Source: Candidatus Micrarchaeum sp.
GTDB lineage: Archaea > Micrarchaeota > Micrarchaeia > CAILAH01
NCBI GenBank assembly: GCA_020723045.1
Contig: DYJQ01000008.1
Location: forward strand, 1 to 21,945
Length of the DNA stretch: 21,945 nt
Direction: 5' to 3'
Shown: piece after piece, positions 1 through 6,885 of the stretch
How positions within the stretch are numbered: position 1 is the first letter of the stretch
Layout of the letters: every line of letters starts with the position of its first letter
Made by a program: the position numbers and the translations under genes
Notes under the pieces: generated by a model
Databases searched by the model: none
What the model was told of the DNA's origin: nothing
What the model saw: only the letters and a program-made list of their open reading frames with translations

Positions 1-45
1 AATGAGAGGGAAGGACTCAAAGCTTTTATCGTCTACGGCCCTTAA
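1..45 (+). CDS. Possible 3' end of an unknown upstream gene
   Basis: Frame 1 is open from the window edge to a TAA at 43-45 and would encode a 14-residue C-terminus ending FIVYGP. Frame 2 is also open, to a TAG at 59-61, so the frame choice is uncertain. I do not recognise either tail. If real, the gene would lie about 21 nt upstream of truD, probably in the same operon. That would explain why truD has no convincing promoter of its own inside the window. Confidence 0.2.
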   Translation, partial: NEREGLKAFIVYGP

Positions 46-66
46 AGTAATGCGTGGGTAGTTGTC

Positions 67-1125
67 TTGAAGTATAAACTCAAAACATATGCAGAAGATT
101 TTGTGGTGGATGAGATACTTGCAGATGGGAGTACTGCATCAAGGCCTAATGTATCCACAGAGTTGCAAGGGCCGTTTGTATGGGTTGCACTGAAGAAGGT
201 AAATTGGAACACCATCGACCTTGCAAGGGAGATTGGCAAGAGGCTCAGGATTAGTGAGAGACGTGTAAATTATGGCGGGATAAAGGATCGGAAAGCGGTT
301 GCGTACCAGGTCTTTTCAGTAAATACAAGGGCCAGCGAGCAGGAAGTGATGGAGGCAATAGCGCGGATAAAGGATGTAGAGGTAATTGCGGCATGGAGAC
401 GCAAGGGCTGGATAAAGAGCGAGGATATTGTTGGGAATAGATTCGAGATTATACTGCGTGAGTGTGATTTTTATGCACAAGATGTGCTTGCAAACCATCC
501 AACACAGTTCCCCAACTATTTCGGAGAACAGCGGTTCGGGAGCATGAGGCACAACTCAGCGAGGGTGGGGCAGTATGTTCTTAAAGGCGATTATAAGGCC
601 GCACTCGATGAGTATTTTGTTGAGGAGGCCATTGTGGGGGGAAGGGAAAAGCTCATGTTTGAGAAAAGCAAGAGAATTGAGCCAAAAAGGTTTATACAGA
701 TGAATTGGAGGCTGTTCAAGTTATGCGTGCACGCATTCCAGTCTCAGCTGTTTAATGAAGAGTTGGAGGCGCGGATAATGGATAATGAGATGGGCGTGCT
801 TGAAGGAGAATATTCATGCGGCAGGAATGCGTATGGGTTCGCTGACATTACGGTTGAGGGGAATGAGTTTGTTGTGGCCCCACTTATGGGTAGCGGGCTT
901 AAGCTACAAGTGAATAAGTATAAAGCGGAGCAATTGAACAAGTACGAACTCACAATGGCGGATTTTGAGATGCTTAACATCAAAGGCGGGTGGAGGACGC
1001 TGTATGCGCCAGTGGTTGGGTTGGATGCCAAGGATTTATCTGATGGATGTGTACAGGTTTCATTTGCAATACAGAAAGGGAGCTATGCTACTGTTGCACT
1101 GGATCACATTCTTCAAAAAGAATGA
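67..1125 (+). CDS. truD: tRNA pseudouridine(13) synthase TruD
   Basis: This protein isomerises uridine to pseudouridine in tRNA, classically at position 13, using a catalytic aspartate. It has 352 residues, a normal length for archaeal TruD. The family motif GGIKDRKAVAYQ is present at about 70-81, with D74 as the likely nucleophile, followed by NYFGEQRFG near 157-165 and the inserted TRUD domain in the second half. The start is a TTG at 67; the frame has a stop at 43-45 and no ATG or GTG in between, so TTG is the only candidate consistent with the conserved N-terminus (KYKLKTYAEDFVVDEI). The gene runs convergently into the next one, with stops separated by one base. Family assignment is firm; the exact RNA target is inferred from the family. 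Confidence 0.95.
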   Translation: MKYKLKTYAEDFVVDEILADGSTASRPNVSTELQGPFVWVALKKVNWNTIDLAREIGKRLRISERRVNYGGIKDRKAVAYQVFSVNTRASEQEVMEAIARIKDVEVIAAWRRKGWIKSEDIVGNRFEIILRECDFYAQDVLANHPTQFPNYFGEQRFGSMRHNSARVGQYVLKGDYKAALDEYFVEEAIVGGREKLMFEKSKRIEPKRFIQMNWRLFKLCVHAFQSQLFNEELEARIMDNEMGVLEGEYSCGRNAYGFADITVEGNEFVVAPLMGSGLKLQVNKYKAEQLNKYELTMADFEMLNIKGGWRTLYAPVVGLDAKDLSDGCVQVSFAIQKGSYATVALDHILQKE

Positions 1126-1126
1126 C

Positions 1127-1507
1127 CTATCTTCTCTTTCTCGAGAGGTCAGCACCGCACTCTTTGCAGAATTTTGCGTTTATATCATTGACCGCATTGC
1201 ACTCGGGGCATACCTTAAAGTCAGAGCCCACTACACCCCGTCCAGTCGCGCTTATGCTTATCTCTCTCTCCTTCTCCCTCTCAAAGAATACCCAGTAGAG
1301 GATTTGTGCAAGCCCCACCAAGCTCACTATTATTGCGACGTTTTTCACAATCTCGGCAAGACCGCCGCACGAGAGGGGGCCGGTATCCTCGCACTCCATA
1401 CCAATTGAATCAAGATAACCTGGGACGTAGAGTACAAACCCAGCGTAAAGTATTATGCCTAGAAAAAGGTTTACAAACCCTAAGAACAGGTTCTGTTTTG
1501 AAGCCAT
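1127..1507 (-). CDS. Two-TM membrane protein with C-terminal zinc ribbon
   Basis: I do not recognise a named family. The 126-residue protein has two hydrophobic helices (about 7-28 and 54-75), a charged linker, and a C-terminal zinc ribbon with cysteines at 100, 103, 114 and 117 (CPEC then CKEC), ending in a basic tail. The loop between the helices carries two further cysteines (C39, C47) that could form a disulfide if exposed outside. The zinc ribbon would then face the cytoplasm. A T/A-rich box at about 1529-1538 is centred 26-27 nt before the ATG, which fits a leaderless transcript. The gene is tail-to-tail with truD. A membrane-tethered nucleic-acid- or protein-binding module is possible, but the function is unknown. 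Confidence 0.75.
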   Translation of the reverse strand: MASKQNLFLGFVNLFLGIILYAGFVLYVPGYLDSIGMECEDTGPLSCGGLAEIVKNVAIIVSLVGLAQILYWVFFEREKEREISISATGRGVVGSDFKVCPECNAVNDINAKFCKECGADLSRKRR

Positions 1508-1528
1508 GATAATAAAATGGGCGGCAAT

Positions 1529-1538
1529 AAATAAAAAT
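1529..1538 (-). promoter_or_regulatory. TATA box for the zinc-ribbon membrane protein
   Basis: The minus strand reads TTTTTATTTA here, centred about 27 nt before the ATG at 1507. This is the usual archaeal TBP-to-TSS distance, so the predicted transcript is leaderless. Confidence 0.5.
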
Positions 1539-1589
1539 ATGAAAAATAAGCAACCCCTAATGCGTTACACAAAAAATGAATAAGCGCCC

Positions 1590-2000
1590 TTACTTCTTTG
1601 TGAACATATATACTGCGCCGCCTATAACGCCCCCGATGAAGAGAATCATGAACACTGCAATAAACTGCATCACCAGGCCAATCACACCTATGCCTGCGCT
1701 GATGAACGTGGAGGCCGCATCACTCCCAAACACAGCAGTTGCGCCTATGTTTAGCATTGCGAGCACGCTTGAGAGTATCATCGAAATTACAGATGCAAGC
1801 ACTGCAAACACGCCCATATTCATTGCGAGCCCTCCATAATCATCCTTTTTAATGCCAGCGAGCATCGCTACAACATAACCCGCAACAATGGAGAATCCTA
1901 CACCAGGACAGCATAGGCACAATAGACCGAAGACGTTTATTATGCCAAACAGCAAGCCCGTAACAATACCTATTATCGCCGATTTTGTAACATCTGCCAT
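1590..2000 (-). CDS. Small four-helix membrane protein, unknown function
   Basis: This is a 136-residue, very hydrophobic and glycine-rich protein with about four membrane segments (8-30, 33-50, 60-84 and 101-133). A short hydrophilic loop KKDDYGG lies after the second segment. A cysteine cluster LCLCCPG sits at about 27-33 at the end of the first segment, and the protein ends in a short basic tail. No soluble domain or catalytic motif is visible, and I cannot name a family. The ATG at 2000 is preceded by AT-rich DNA at about 2030-2040, which would give a leader of roughly 8 nt. It lies between two other membrane-protein genes on the same strand, so a shared envelope role is plausible but unproven. 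Confidence 0.7.
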   Translation of the reverse strand: MADVTKSAIIGIVTGLLFGIINVFGLLCLCCPGVGFSIVAGYVVAMLAGIKKDDYGGLAMNMGVFAVLASVISMILSSVLAMLNIGATAVFGSDAASTFISAGIGVIGLVMQFIAVFMILFIGGVIGGAVYMFTKK

Positions 2001-2043
2001 ACAAAAAACACCATATTAAATTCGTCGCCATTATTTTTAAAGT

Positions 2044-2793
2044 TTATATACTCTCCTCTCTGCATTTCTCCCAGAACGAATAGATGAAGATGAGCATTGC
2101 ATAGGAGAGTAGCATGAACAGGAGGGGAGAGAGTACTGCGAGGCCGATAGCGGATGGGAGCATGGAGAGGAATGATATGAGTATTATAAGAATGAGCATA
2201 TAGGTCATCGTTTTCATTGAGTTCCTGCTCACGAATGTGAATGCACTCCTTACAGCTTTCACGGGTGTTGCACCCGCCTTAACCATATAGATGGGCATGA
2301 AGAGAAAGAGAGCGAATAAGAAGATGGCTGCGGAGGAGGCCAATATGCTCGGGATATTATGCTCTGGTGCAGTCTGTTGCACCCCCATTGTACTGTTAAG
2401 ACCTTCAGGCCCTACCGCACCCGGGCTGGGTGCATTGAATGAGAACAAGAGGTAGATCACAAATAAGATGAGCGAGAGCATGAGCGTATTCGCGGCCACT
2501 CTTTTTTTATCAGTAATCTTGATTTGGAGCATCTCGTGGTAGAATGTTAGGATGAGAAGGGAGAGGGGCAGAACTATGGTGTACGTAAAGTAGGGGATTT
2601 GTGATAGCAGAGCGTAAACTACTGAGAGCACAATGGCGAGTAGTGTGTATTTTATGATGAGGAATTGATGAGAGGTTGTTCTTGAGAAACCTTCAGCAAA
2701 AGAATCGCTGAGTATTGAGATACCCTTCGAGATGTCGCTGCCAACCGTATCAAAAAAGCCTTTTCCAGATTTATTCTTCTCTTTACCGGCCAT
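2044..2793 (-). CDS. Six-helix integral membrane protein, unknown function
   Basis: The 249-residue protein begins with a soluble lysine-rich and amphipathic stretch (1-42). About six membrane segments follow (46-64, 70-86, 101-119, 149-170, 194-213, 215-239). A proline- and glycine-rich loop (120-146) separates segments three and four. The segment AVRSAFTFVSRN at about 180-191, before the last helix pair, faintly recalls poorly characterised multi-spanning archaeal proteins related to the glycerophosphodiester phosphodiesterase membrane domain. That resemblance is weak and not a functional call. It has its own TATA box overlapping the stop codon of the mre11-like gene upstream, and the ATG at 2793 fits leaderless initiation. 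Confidence 0.75.
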   Translation of the reverse strand: MAGKEKNKSGKGFFDTVGSDISKGISILSDSFAEGFSRTTSHQFLIIKYTLLAIVLSVVYALLSQIPYFTYTIVLPLSLLILTFYHEMLQIKITDKKRVAANTLMLSLILFVIYLLFSFNAPSPGAVGPEGLNSTMGVQQTAPEHNIPSILASSAAIFLFALFLFMPIYMVKAGATPVKAVRSAFTFVSRNSMKTMTYMLILIILISFLSMLPSAIGLAVLSPLLFMLLSYAMLIFIYSFWEKCREESI

Positions 2794-2813
2794 GCTATCC
2801 GTTGGGGTTAAAA

Positions 2814-2824
2814 CTTTTATAAAC
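2814..2824 (-). promoter_or_regulatory. TATA box overlapping the mre11 stop codon
   Basis: The minus strand reads GGTTTATAAAA, centred about 26 nt before the ATG at 2793. The box contains the TAA stop of the upstream mre11-like gene (2817-2819). The membrane-protein gene therefore probably has its own leaderless promoter rather than depending on read-through. Confidence 0.6.
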
Positions 2825-3938
2825 CAGTATGCCCCCTCTCCTTGCCAGCCATCCTTAGCAAATACCCAATCTGCTCAGCATCATCGGCATCGCACATAAT
2901 ATCAAACAACTCCTCGACATTGCTGATATCAACATTCTTCCTGCCAAGGGCTTCCCTAAGTATGAACATGCCGCGCTCTCTTATAGAAACATTCTGCTGT
3001 CCTATACTATCAAGGTCGTTGAACGCATCCTCCCCGCTTTCCTTTGAGAAGCCAATGATGAGATGGCATTTTTCTGAGTATGATGATTTGAGAGCGTTTA
3101 TGGGTGTTGTGTCGATCGCGCCATCAGTCTCAACATCTATGCGCACTATCGGCTTTTTTGAAAGGTCGATGGTTGAGAGCTCGTTTATGAGTGCCTGCTC
3201 TATGTTGAGGGTTTCCTTACCTATTGTGAGGGTGCGGTGGACAAAGGGCCTTGTAACTATAGTTACATAAACGAAACTCCGCGTCCCCGTATCATAAACA
3301 TAAAACCCTTTCTCCTTCTCCTCATCCCTCACCTGCGTCATCACCGTACTGCCGGGTATGAGCAAGTGCTTCCCACCCTTCTCCAGTTCATAATTCTTGT
3401 GTATGTGGCCGTTGACATAAAGGTCAAAACCGTCGGGCAGGTCCTCTAAAAATAACCCGTGCTCAACCACGGGCATTATCTCCTTGAGATTCTGGTGGAA
3501 CATGAATATATTAAATGCCCCTTCAACGGGCCTCGGTGCCAGCCTTTCTATTGCGGCCTTTGCATACTCTTCTGGCACCCCGGCAAGCCCGTAAACCGCA
3601 ACCCGCTCGCCATCTTTCTCAAACACGACCGCTTTTGCATGGCATGACTCTGCAAACCCTGCCTTGCATAGCAAGTCAACAGGGTTGGTGAAGCCCTGCG
3701 GCCTCCTCTCGTGCGTACCAGGTATCACTATGATTTTCTTGTGCACCCTTCCAAACACCTCAAATGCCCGTGCTATGGCCTCCTGCTTCGGGGTTCTCGA
3801 ATCGAATATGTCCCCAGCCACAATGATGAGGTCTGCAAGCTCCTGTGCCTTGAGCAAGGCACTCTCTGCTTGTATAAAACTGTCATCATAGAACCTGTCA
3901 TACCCAAAATGGAAATCGCCGAGTATTGCAACCTTCAA
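2817..3938 (-). CDS. mre11: Mre11/SbcD-like DNA repair nuclease (calcineurin-type phosphoesterase)
   Basis: Mre11 is the Mn-dependent nuclease of the Mre11-Rad50 complex that processes DNA double-strand breaks. The phosphoesterase motifs appear in order: GDFHFG (7-12), GDIFD (42-46), GTHE (74-77), FHQN (about 147-150) and NGHIHKN (about 175-181). A C-terminal region of about 130 residues could hold the capping and Rad50-binding parts, giving 373 residues, close to archaeal Mre11 length. Motif III is normally GNHD or GNHE; here a threonine replaces the asparagine that helps bind metal. No rad50, herA or nurA lies nearby, unlike the common archaeal cluster. The start is a TTG at 3938 preceded by a good ribosome-binding site (GGGTG); the predicted N-terminus KVAILGDFHFG begins exactly at the family's first strand. 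Confidence 0.85.
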   Translation of the reverse strand: MKVAILGDFHFGYDRFYDDSFIQAESALLKAQELADLIIVAGDIFDSRTPKQEAIARAFEVFGRVHKKIIVIPGTHERRPQGFTNPVDLLCKAGFAESCHAKAVVFEKDGERVAVYGLAGVPEEYAKAAIERLAPRPVEGAFNIFMFHQNLKEIMPVVEHGLFLEDLPDGFDLYVNGHIHKNYELEKGGKHLLIPGSTVMTQVRDEEKEKGFYVYDTGTRSFVYVTIVTRPFVHRTLTIGKETLNIEQALINELSTIDLSKKPIVRIDVETDGAIDTTPINALKSSYSEKCHLIIGFSKESGEDAFNDLDSIGQQNVSIRERGMFILREALGRKNVDISNVEELFDIMCDADDAEQIGYLLRMAGKERGHTGL

Positions 3939-4000
3939 AGAGACACCCTATTTTATTAAGGGCTGAGAGTTAAAAAAGGGTTCGGCAGATTTTGCATACG

Positions 4001-4036
4001 CTTTTAAAACACCCCGCTCACGGAAAACTTTTAAAC
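4001..4036 (+). promoter_or_regulatory. Two tandem TATA boxes before the 81-aa gene
   Basis: CTTTTAAAAC (4001-4010) and ACTTTTAAAC (4027-4036) are nearly identical boxes about 26 bp apart. The second predicts a TSS near 4058, just before GGAG (4057-4060) and the ATG at 4069. The first predicts a TSS near 4032, inside the second box. Either two promoters drive the gene or one is an operator-like duplicate. Confidence 0.45.
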
Positions 4037-4068
4037 AAAGGTGCATAATGTGTTGTGGAGTGGTGCAT

Positions 4069-4314
4069 ATGGCTAAAATGGAATATATGGAGTTATTGAT
4101 GGGAATGGGAATTTCTGATGTGGATGCAGATACGGTTTACGACTGCATCGTAACGAAGGAAGGCTGTACATGGACGAGTTGCGATTTGATCCCAGAGGAT
4201 ACTGAGAACAGGCTCAATGATTATCTGAGACAGCACGATCTAGCCGTAAAAATAACACCCATTTCTACAAGGGGCCAGTTCATATGGACGGTTGAAAAGA
4301 TAAAAAGAAACTGA
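4069..4314 (+). CDS. Small conserved-looking hypothetical protein (81 aa)
   Basis: I do not recognise this family. The protein is soluble and acidic, with no signal peptide or membrane segment. It has two cysteines in a CTWTSC arrangement about 10 residues after an additional cysteine (DCIVTKEGC), and a predicted mixed alpha/beta pattern. An upstream in-frame ATG at 4048 would add MCCGVVH. I prefer 4069 because GGAG at 4057-4060 sits 8 nt before it and the TATA box at 4027-4036 predicts transcription starting downstream of 4048. The gene converges on the AIM24-like gene with a 2-nt gap. The GTGCATATG start context is also seen at the trmJ start (5574-5582), which supports it as a translated gene. 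Confidence 0.6.
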   Translation: MAKMEYMELLMGMGISDVDADTVYDCIVTKEGCTWTSCDLIPEDTENRLNDYLRQHDLAVKITPISTRGQFIWTVEKIKRN

Positions 4315-4316
4315 AC

Positions 4317-4982
4317 CTATCCTTTGAAATATTTTGTAAGGTATGTTGCGAGCGATGCAGGGCTCTCGGTCTGGTAGTATACAGTTGCAGGGCCAGTTAT
4401 CTTGAGCATTATGCCCTCGCCACCGACAATCTTGCTCACCAGGTCTTTCCCCGCAAAGAACTTCTCTATTGCTGCGCTTGCATCAACACCAACAAAGCAT
4501 GCATTATCCACGATGAATTTTTCTCCCTGCTTGAGTTTTTTCATGAAGAGGCTTTCTCCACCTGCCAGATAGAGCTTCCCCTTGCCCTCTGCATGAAGAA
4601 ACATAAGCCCAGCACCTGAGGCCAAGGATGTGAGCCCACCAAACTTTGACGAGACTGTGATATCGCCCGTATGCGCAAGATAAACACCATCGCCGAGAAT
4701 CATAGCACCGTTAAGGTCTACTTCCGCTATCTCGCTAGGTAGAGGTGTGCCTGCCTCGAGCAGGAGGTCTTCTTTTGCCACCACCTTGTTTATGAATGCA
4801 CTCTCGCTGCCTCCAAGCATCCTGAGCGCACTCGACGCAAGCCCGCCAGCAAGCCCACTATTTATCTCAATCTCACCCGTTGATGAGAAGATTGCACCCG
4901 GCTCTAAATTTATCATGTCGCCGGCTTTCATCTCCACGGAGAGCATTGTTCCAATAGTGGTCTTCTTTATGTTTACCTTCAT
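4317..4982 (-). CDS. AIM24/TIGR00266-family beta-sandwich protein
   Basis: The 221-residue protein resembles the AIM24 (TIGR00266) family, widespread glycine-rich beta-strand proteins of unknown biochemistry. Support comes from the overall pattern: an N-terminal strand region with EPGAIFSSTGEIEI, a glycine- and alanine-rich middle (SGLAGGLASSALRMLGG), and the typical GEKFIVDNACFVGVDAS segment. The C-terminal half ends with GGEGIMLKITGPATVYYQT, a classic family signature. It has no signal peptide or catalytic motif. Two starts exist: GTG at 4991 and ATG at 4982. I choose ATG because the shared AT box centred near 5016 predicts a TSS near 4988. The gene is divergent from the methyltransferase at 5045. 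Confidence 0.8.
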   Translation of the reverse strand: MKVNIKKTTIGTMLSVEMKAGDMINLEPGAIFSSTGEIEINSGLAGGLASSALRMLGGSESAFINKVVAKEDLLLEAGTPLPSEIAEVDLNGAMILGDGVYLAHTGDITVSSKFGGLTSLASGAGLMFLHAEGKGKLYLAGGESLFMKKLKQGEKFIVDNACFVGVDASAAIEKFFAGKDLVSKIVGGEGIMLKITGPATVYYQTESPASLATYLTKYFKG

Positions 4983-5010
4983 CCAAAACACCCAAACAAT
5001 TTACGCCCAT

Positions 5011-5022
5011 AATTATTTTAAC
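5011..5022. promoter_or_regulatory. Shared AT box between divergent genes (AIM24 / Mtq2-like)
   Basis: AATTATTTTAAC lies between start codons only 62 nt apart (4982 minus, 5045 plus). Its centre is about 34 nt from the minus ATG and 28 nt from the plus ATG. It is the only TATA-like sequence in the gap, so both genes probably use it, with a short or absent leader. Confidence 0.5.
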
Positions 5023-5044
5023 CTCGTATTCATAATGAATGCAT

Positions 5045-5566
5045 ATGTATGTCTACGAACCGGCAGATGACTCATGGATGCTCGCGAACGAGCTCAAAAA
5101 GAGGAAGTGCAGAAGGTTCCTGGATATGGGTTGCGGTAGCGGTGTACAGGCAAACAGTATAGGGAGGGCTGATGAGATTGTATGCGCAGATGTAAATCCC
5201 GATGCTGTTGAAACCGCAAAAAATAATGTGAAGACGGGGAATGCAAGATTTGTGGTGAGCAATTTATTTGACAACATCACAGGTAGGTTTGACCTCATCG
5301 CATTCAACACCCCGTACTTGGATGATGCCGACCCTCGGGATATGGCCTGGACGCATATACAGAACGGAGAGGATGTTATAGAGAAATTCATCTTACAGGC
5401 GAAAAATCATATCACAAAAGATGGGAAGATACTTCTGCTCATCTCTGATAGGAATTATGATGGCTATAAACTGTTTGCGATGGGCCAAGGGTATAATTGG
5501 AAGATTATCGCCGAGAAACCGCTCTTCTTTGAAACGCTGTATGTTGTGGAACTGTCGGTTCAGTGA
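5045..5566 (+). CDS. HemK/PrmC (Mtq2-like) protein glutamine methyltransferase
   Basis: This is a compact class I SAM methyltransferase of the archaeal and eukaryotic Mtq2/HemK2 type. The family methylates the glutamine of the GGQ motif in release factor aRF1. Counting from the ATG at 5039, the N-terminus YEPADDSWML matches the family opening (YEP-E/D-D-W/F-L-L). LDMGCGSGVQA (28-38) is SAM motif I, DVNPDAVETAKNN (51-63) is the second strand and FNTPYLDD (89-96) is the catalytic loop. The catalytic loop is normally NPPY; here the first proline is threonine. Length (about 173 residues) is normal for Mtq2. Starts at 5039 and 5045 are both possible; the AT box position favours 5045. trmJ follows after 13 nt and is probably co-transcribed. 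Confidence 0.85.
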   Translation: MYVYEPADDSWMLANELKKRKCRRFLDMGCGSGVQANSIGRADEIVCADVNPDAVETAKNNVKTGNARFVVSNLFDNITGRFDLIAFNTPYLDDADPRDMAWTHIQNGEDVIEKFILQAKNHITKDGKILLLISDRNYDGYKLFAMGQGYNWKIIAEKPLFFETLYVVELSVQ

Positions 5567-5579
5567 TGGGGATGTGCAT

Positions 5580-6308
5580 ATGAGGATAGTATTGGTTGGG
5601 CCGTTGTATGATATGAATGTGGGCCTAGTGTGCAGGGTGATGAAGAACTTTGGGTTTAATGAATTATATATTGTAACCCCACGGGCCGAGTTGGGAAATG
5701 ATGCTGTTAAGTATGCAAAGCATGCCGCGGATATACTTGCCCATGCAAAGATAGTGAAGTCGTTTGAAGAGGCAACACGCGGGCGCTATCCAATAATTGG
5801 TACGACTGCCTCGCTTACAAAAGGCCAGCGCGGATTGAGCCGGCCTCTCCCCCTTTCCGAGATTGCCGATAAGTTCGATACAAAAAATGCCGCACTAGTC
5901 TTTGGGAGGGAGGACTTCGGCCTCTCAAAGGAAGACCTGCTCAAATGCGATATAAACACATACATAGAAACCTGTGATGATTATCCTTCCCTCAACCTCT
6001 CAAACGCCGCGGCGGTTATTATGTATGAGATGCGCAGGAAGGAAAAACAGCGGGCAAGGGAGAGGATAATGACGGATGAGAAAACAATGAGAGCGCTCAC
6101 TGGTTATTTTGATGCAATTGTTGGGCACGTGGGGGCTTCTCTTCGCAACCCGCGCAAATGCCGGCAGGCATTCAAGAATATCGTGTCTAAGAGCAGTGCG
6201 GAGGATGTAGAGGTAAAATCAGTAATATGCGTCTTCAAGGAAACGCTCCGGATGCTGGGGAATGAAAAACGCCAACGCAAAAGGGGACAAAAAGAAATAA
6301 GAACCTGA
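5580..6308 (+). CDS. trmJ: TrmJ-type tRNA (Nm32) 2'-O-methyltransferase, SPOUT family
   Basis: TrmJ methylates the 2'-OH of nucleotide 32 in the tRNA anticodon loop using a trefoil-knot SAM site and works as a dimer. The SPOUT motifs are clear: LYDMNVGLVCRVMKNFGF near residues 8-25, ALVFGREDFGLS near 100-111 and YPSLNLSNAAAVIMYE near 130-145, which forms the knot. A basic C-terminal helical extension ends in a very lysine- and arginine-rich tail. The open frame extends upstream to 5421, but that part overlaps the preceding gene. The ATG at 5580 gives the expected N-terminus MRIVLVGP and has a purine-rich GGGGATG before it. It forms an operon with the Mtq2-like gene and converges with sepF with an 8-nt gap. 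Confidence 0.9.
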   Translation: MRIVLVGPLYDMNVGLVCRVMKNFGFNELYIVTPRAELGNDAVKYAKHAADILAHAKIVKSFEEATRGRYPIIGTTASLTKGQRGLSRPLPLSEIADKFDTKNAALVFGREDFGLSKEDLLKCDINTYIETCDDYPSLNLSNAAAVIMYEMRRKEKQRARERIMTDEKTMRALTGYFDAIVGHVGASLRNPRKCRQAFKNIVSKSSAEDVEVKSVICVFKETLRMLGNEKRQRKRGQKEIRT

Positions 6309-6316
6309 AAATAAGA

Positions 6317-6682
6317 TTATCTCCTTCTCTTTACAATCTTCATCTTAGAAGGCGTCAGGAGGATCTTCTCATTGTCTATCCTGGCGATATCGCCACGGAT
6401 CTCTTTTGCATAATCCCTGAGCTTGTCAATTATCTGCATGAGCACCTTCTCATTCTTAAGCATCGGTGTTATGTTCAGCAAAATGAGATTGCCGTTCTTC
6501 AGCTCATCCTTTATCTCTGAGATCACAGCCACACTCTCGAGCGCAACCGGCTTCACATACGCAGCCACCTGCTCCTCAGGGTCATGAAGATTTTCGAGGT
6601 CTTCACTATCCAGGTACTCCTGGACATTAATCTCCTTTCCTCCGAGCCCAAGAGCATCAGAAAACTTTTGCAGTATACCCAT
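6317..6682 (-). CDS. sepF: SepF-like FtsZ membrane anchor
   Basis: SepF tethers FtsZ rings to the cytoplasmic membrane during division. The 121-residue protein has the expected layout. An N-terminal amphipathic helix MGILQKFSDALGLG (1-14) would bind membrane. An acidic linker follows (about 15-40), then the SepF/DUF552 fold from about 41 (YVKPVALESVAVISEIKDEL, LILLNITPM, IDKLRDYAKEIRGDIARIDNEKILLTPS). Length matches archaeal SepF. The start has GGTGGT a few bases upstream, and a TATA-like ATTTATAAC at 6719-6727 would give a leader of about 15 nt. It is divergent from orc1/cdc6, placing division and replication genes side by side; whether that is functional is not known. Confidence 0.85.
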   Translation of the reverse strand: MGILQKFSDALGLGGKEINVQEYLDSEDLENLHDPEEQVAAYVKPVALESVAVISEIKDELKNGNLILLNITPMLKNEKVLMQIIDKLRDYAKEIRGDIARIDNEKILLTPSKMKIVKRRR

Positions 6683-6794
6683 AGTACCACCGTTTATCGG
6701 TTTTATTTAACACTAAAATGTTATAAATAAAATCCCGCTGGACAGGTTATACATCCTTGGTGCTAACTGCTCATAAGACTGTTGAGATGTCCCC

Positions 6795-6830
6795 TTCTAC
6801 TATTTTCAGACGTAAACACGAATAGTGGAA
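6795..6830. other. Candidate replication origin: inverted ORB-like pair
   Basis: TTCTACTAT (6795-6803) and ATAGTGGAA (6822-6830) are inverted copies matching at 8 of 9 positions, 18 bp apart. The second contains AGTGGAA, the core of the archaeal mini-ORB sequence TTCCAGTGGAAAC, and the first is followed on its own strand by GGGG, as in full ORBs. AT-rich DNA flanks the pair (6716-6732 and 6831-6843), and orc1/cdc6 starts 55 bp away. Archaeal origins usually sit next to this gene. Only two imperfect sites are present, so this is a hypothesis. Confidence 0.35.
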
Positions 6831-6842
6831 TTAAATATTTAA
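6831..6842 (+). promoter_or_regulatory. TATA box of orc1/cdc6
   Basis: TTAAATATTTAA abuts the right ORB-like site. It predicts a TSS near 6863, downstream of the GTG at 6850, and so supports the ATG at 6886 as the start. Binding of Orc1 to the adjacent site could repress its own promoter. Confidence 0.5.
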
Positions 6843-6885
6843 CTATTATGTGCTTAAAGGAGTTGCTCTTCTTGGGGGCCGCAAC

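Noticed and set aside
965..1408. Plus-strand frame crossing the truD end and the zinc-ribbon gene
   Set aside because: It spans two genes with clear motifs or composition in other frames and has no family features.
5421..5579. 53-residue N-terminal extension of TrmJ
   Set aside because: It lies inside the Mtq2-like gene in another frame, and the SPOUT fold begins exactly at the ATG at 5580.
6850..6885. GTG start at 6850 for orc1/cdc6
   Set aside because: The TATA box at 6831-6842 predicts transcription starting at about 6863, beyond this codon, and the added residues look unlike the family N-terminus.
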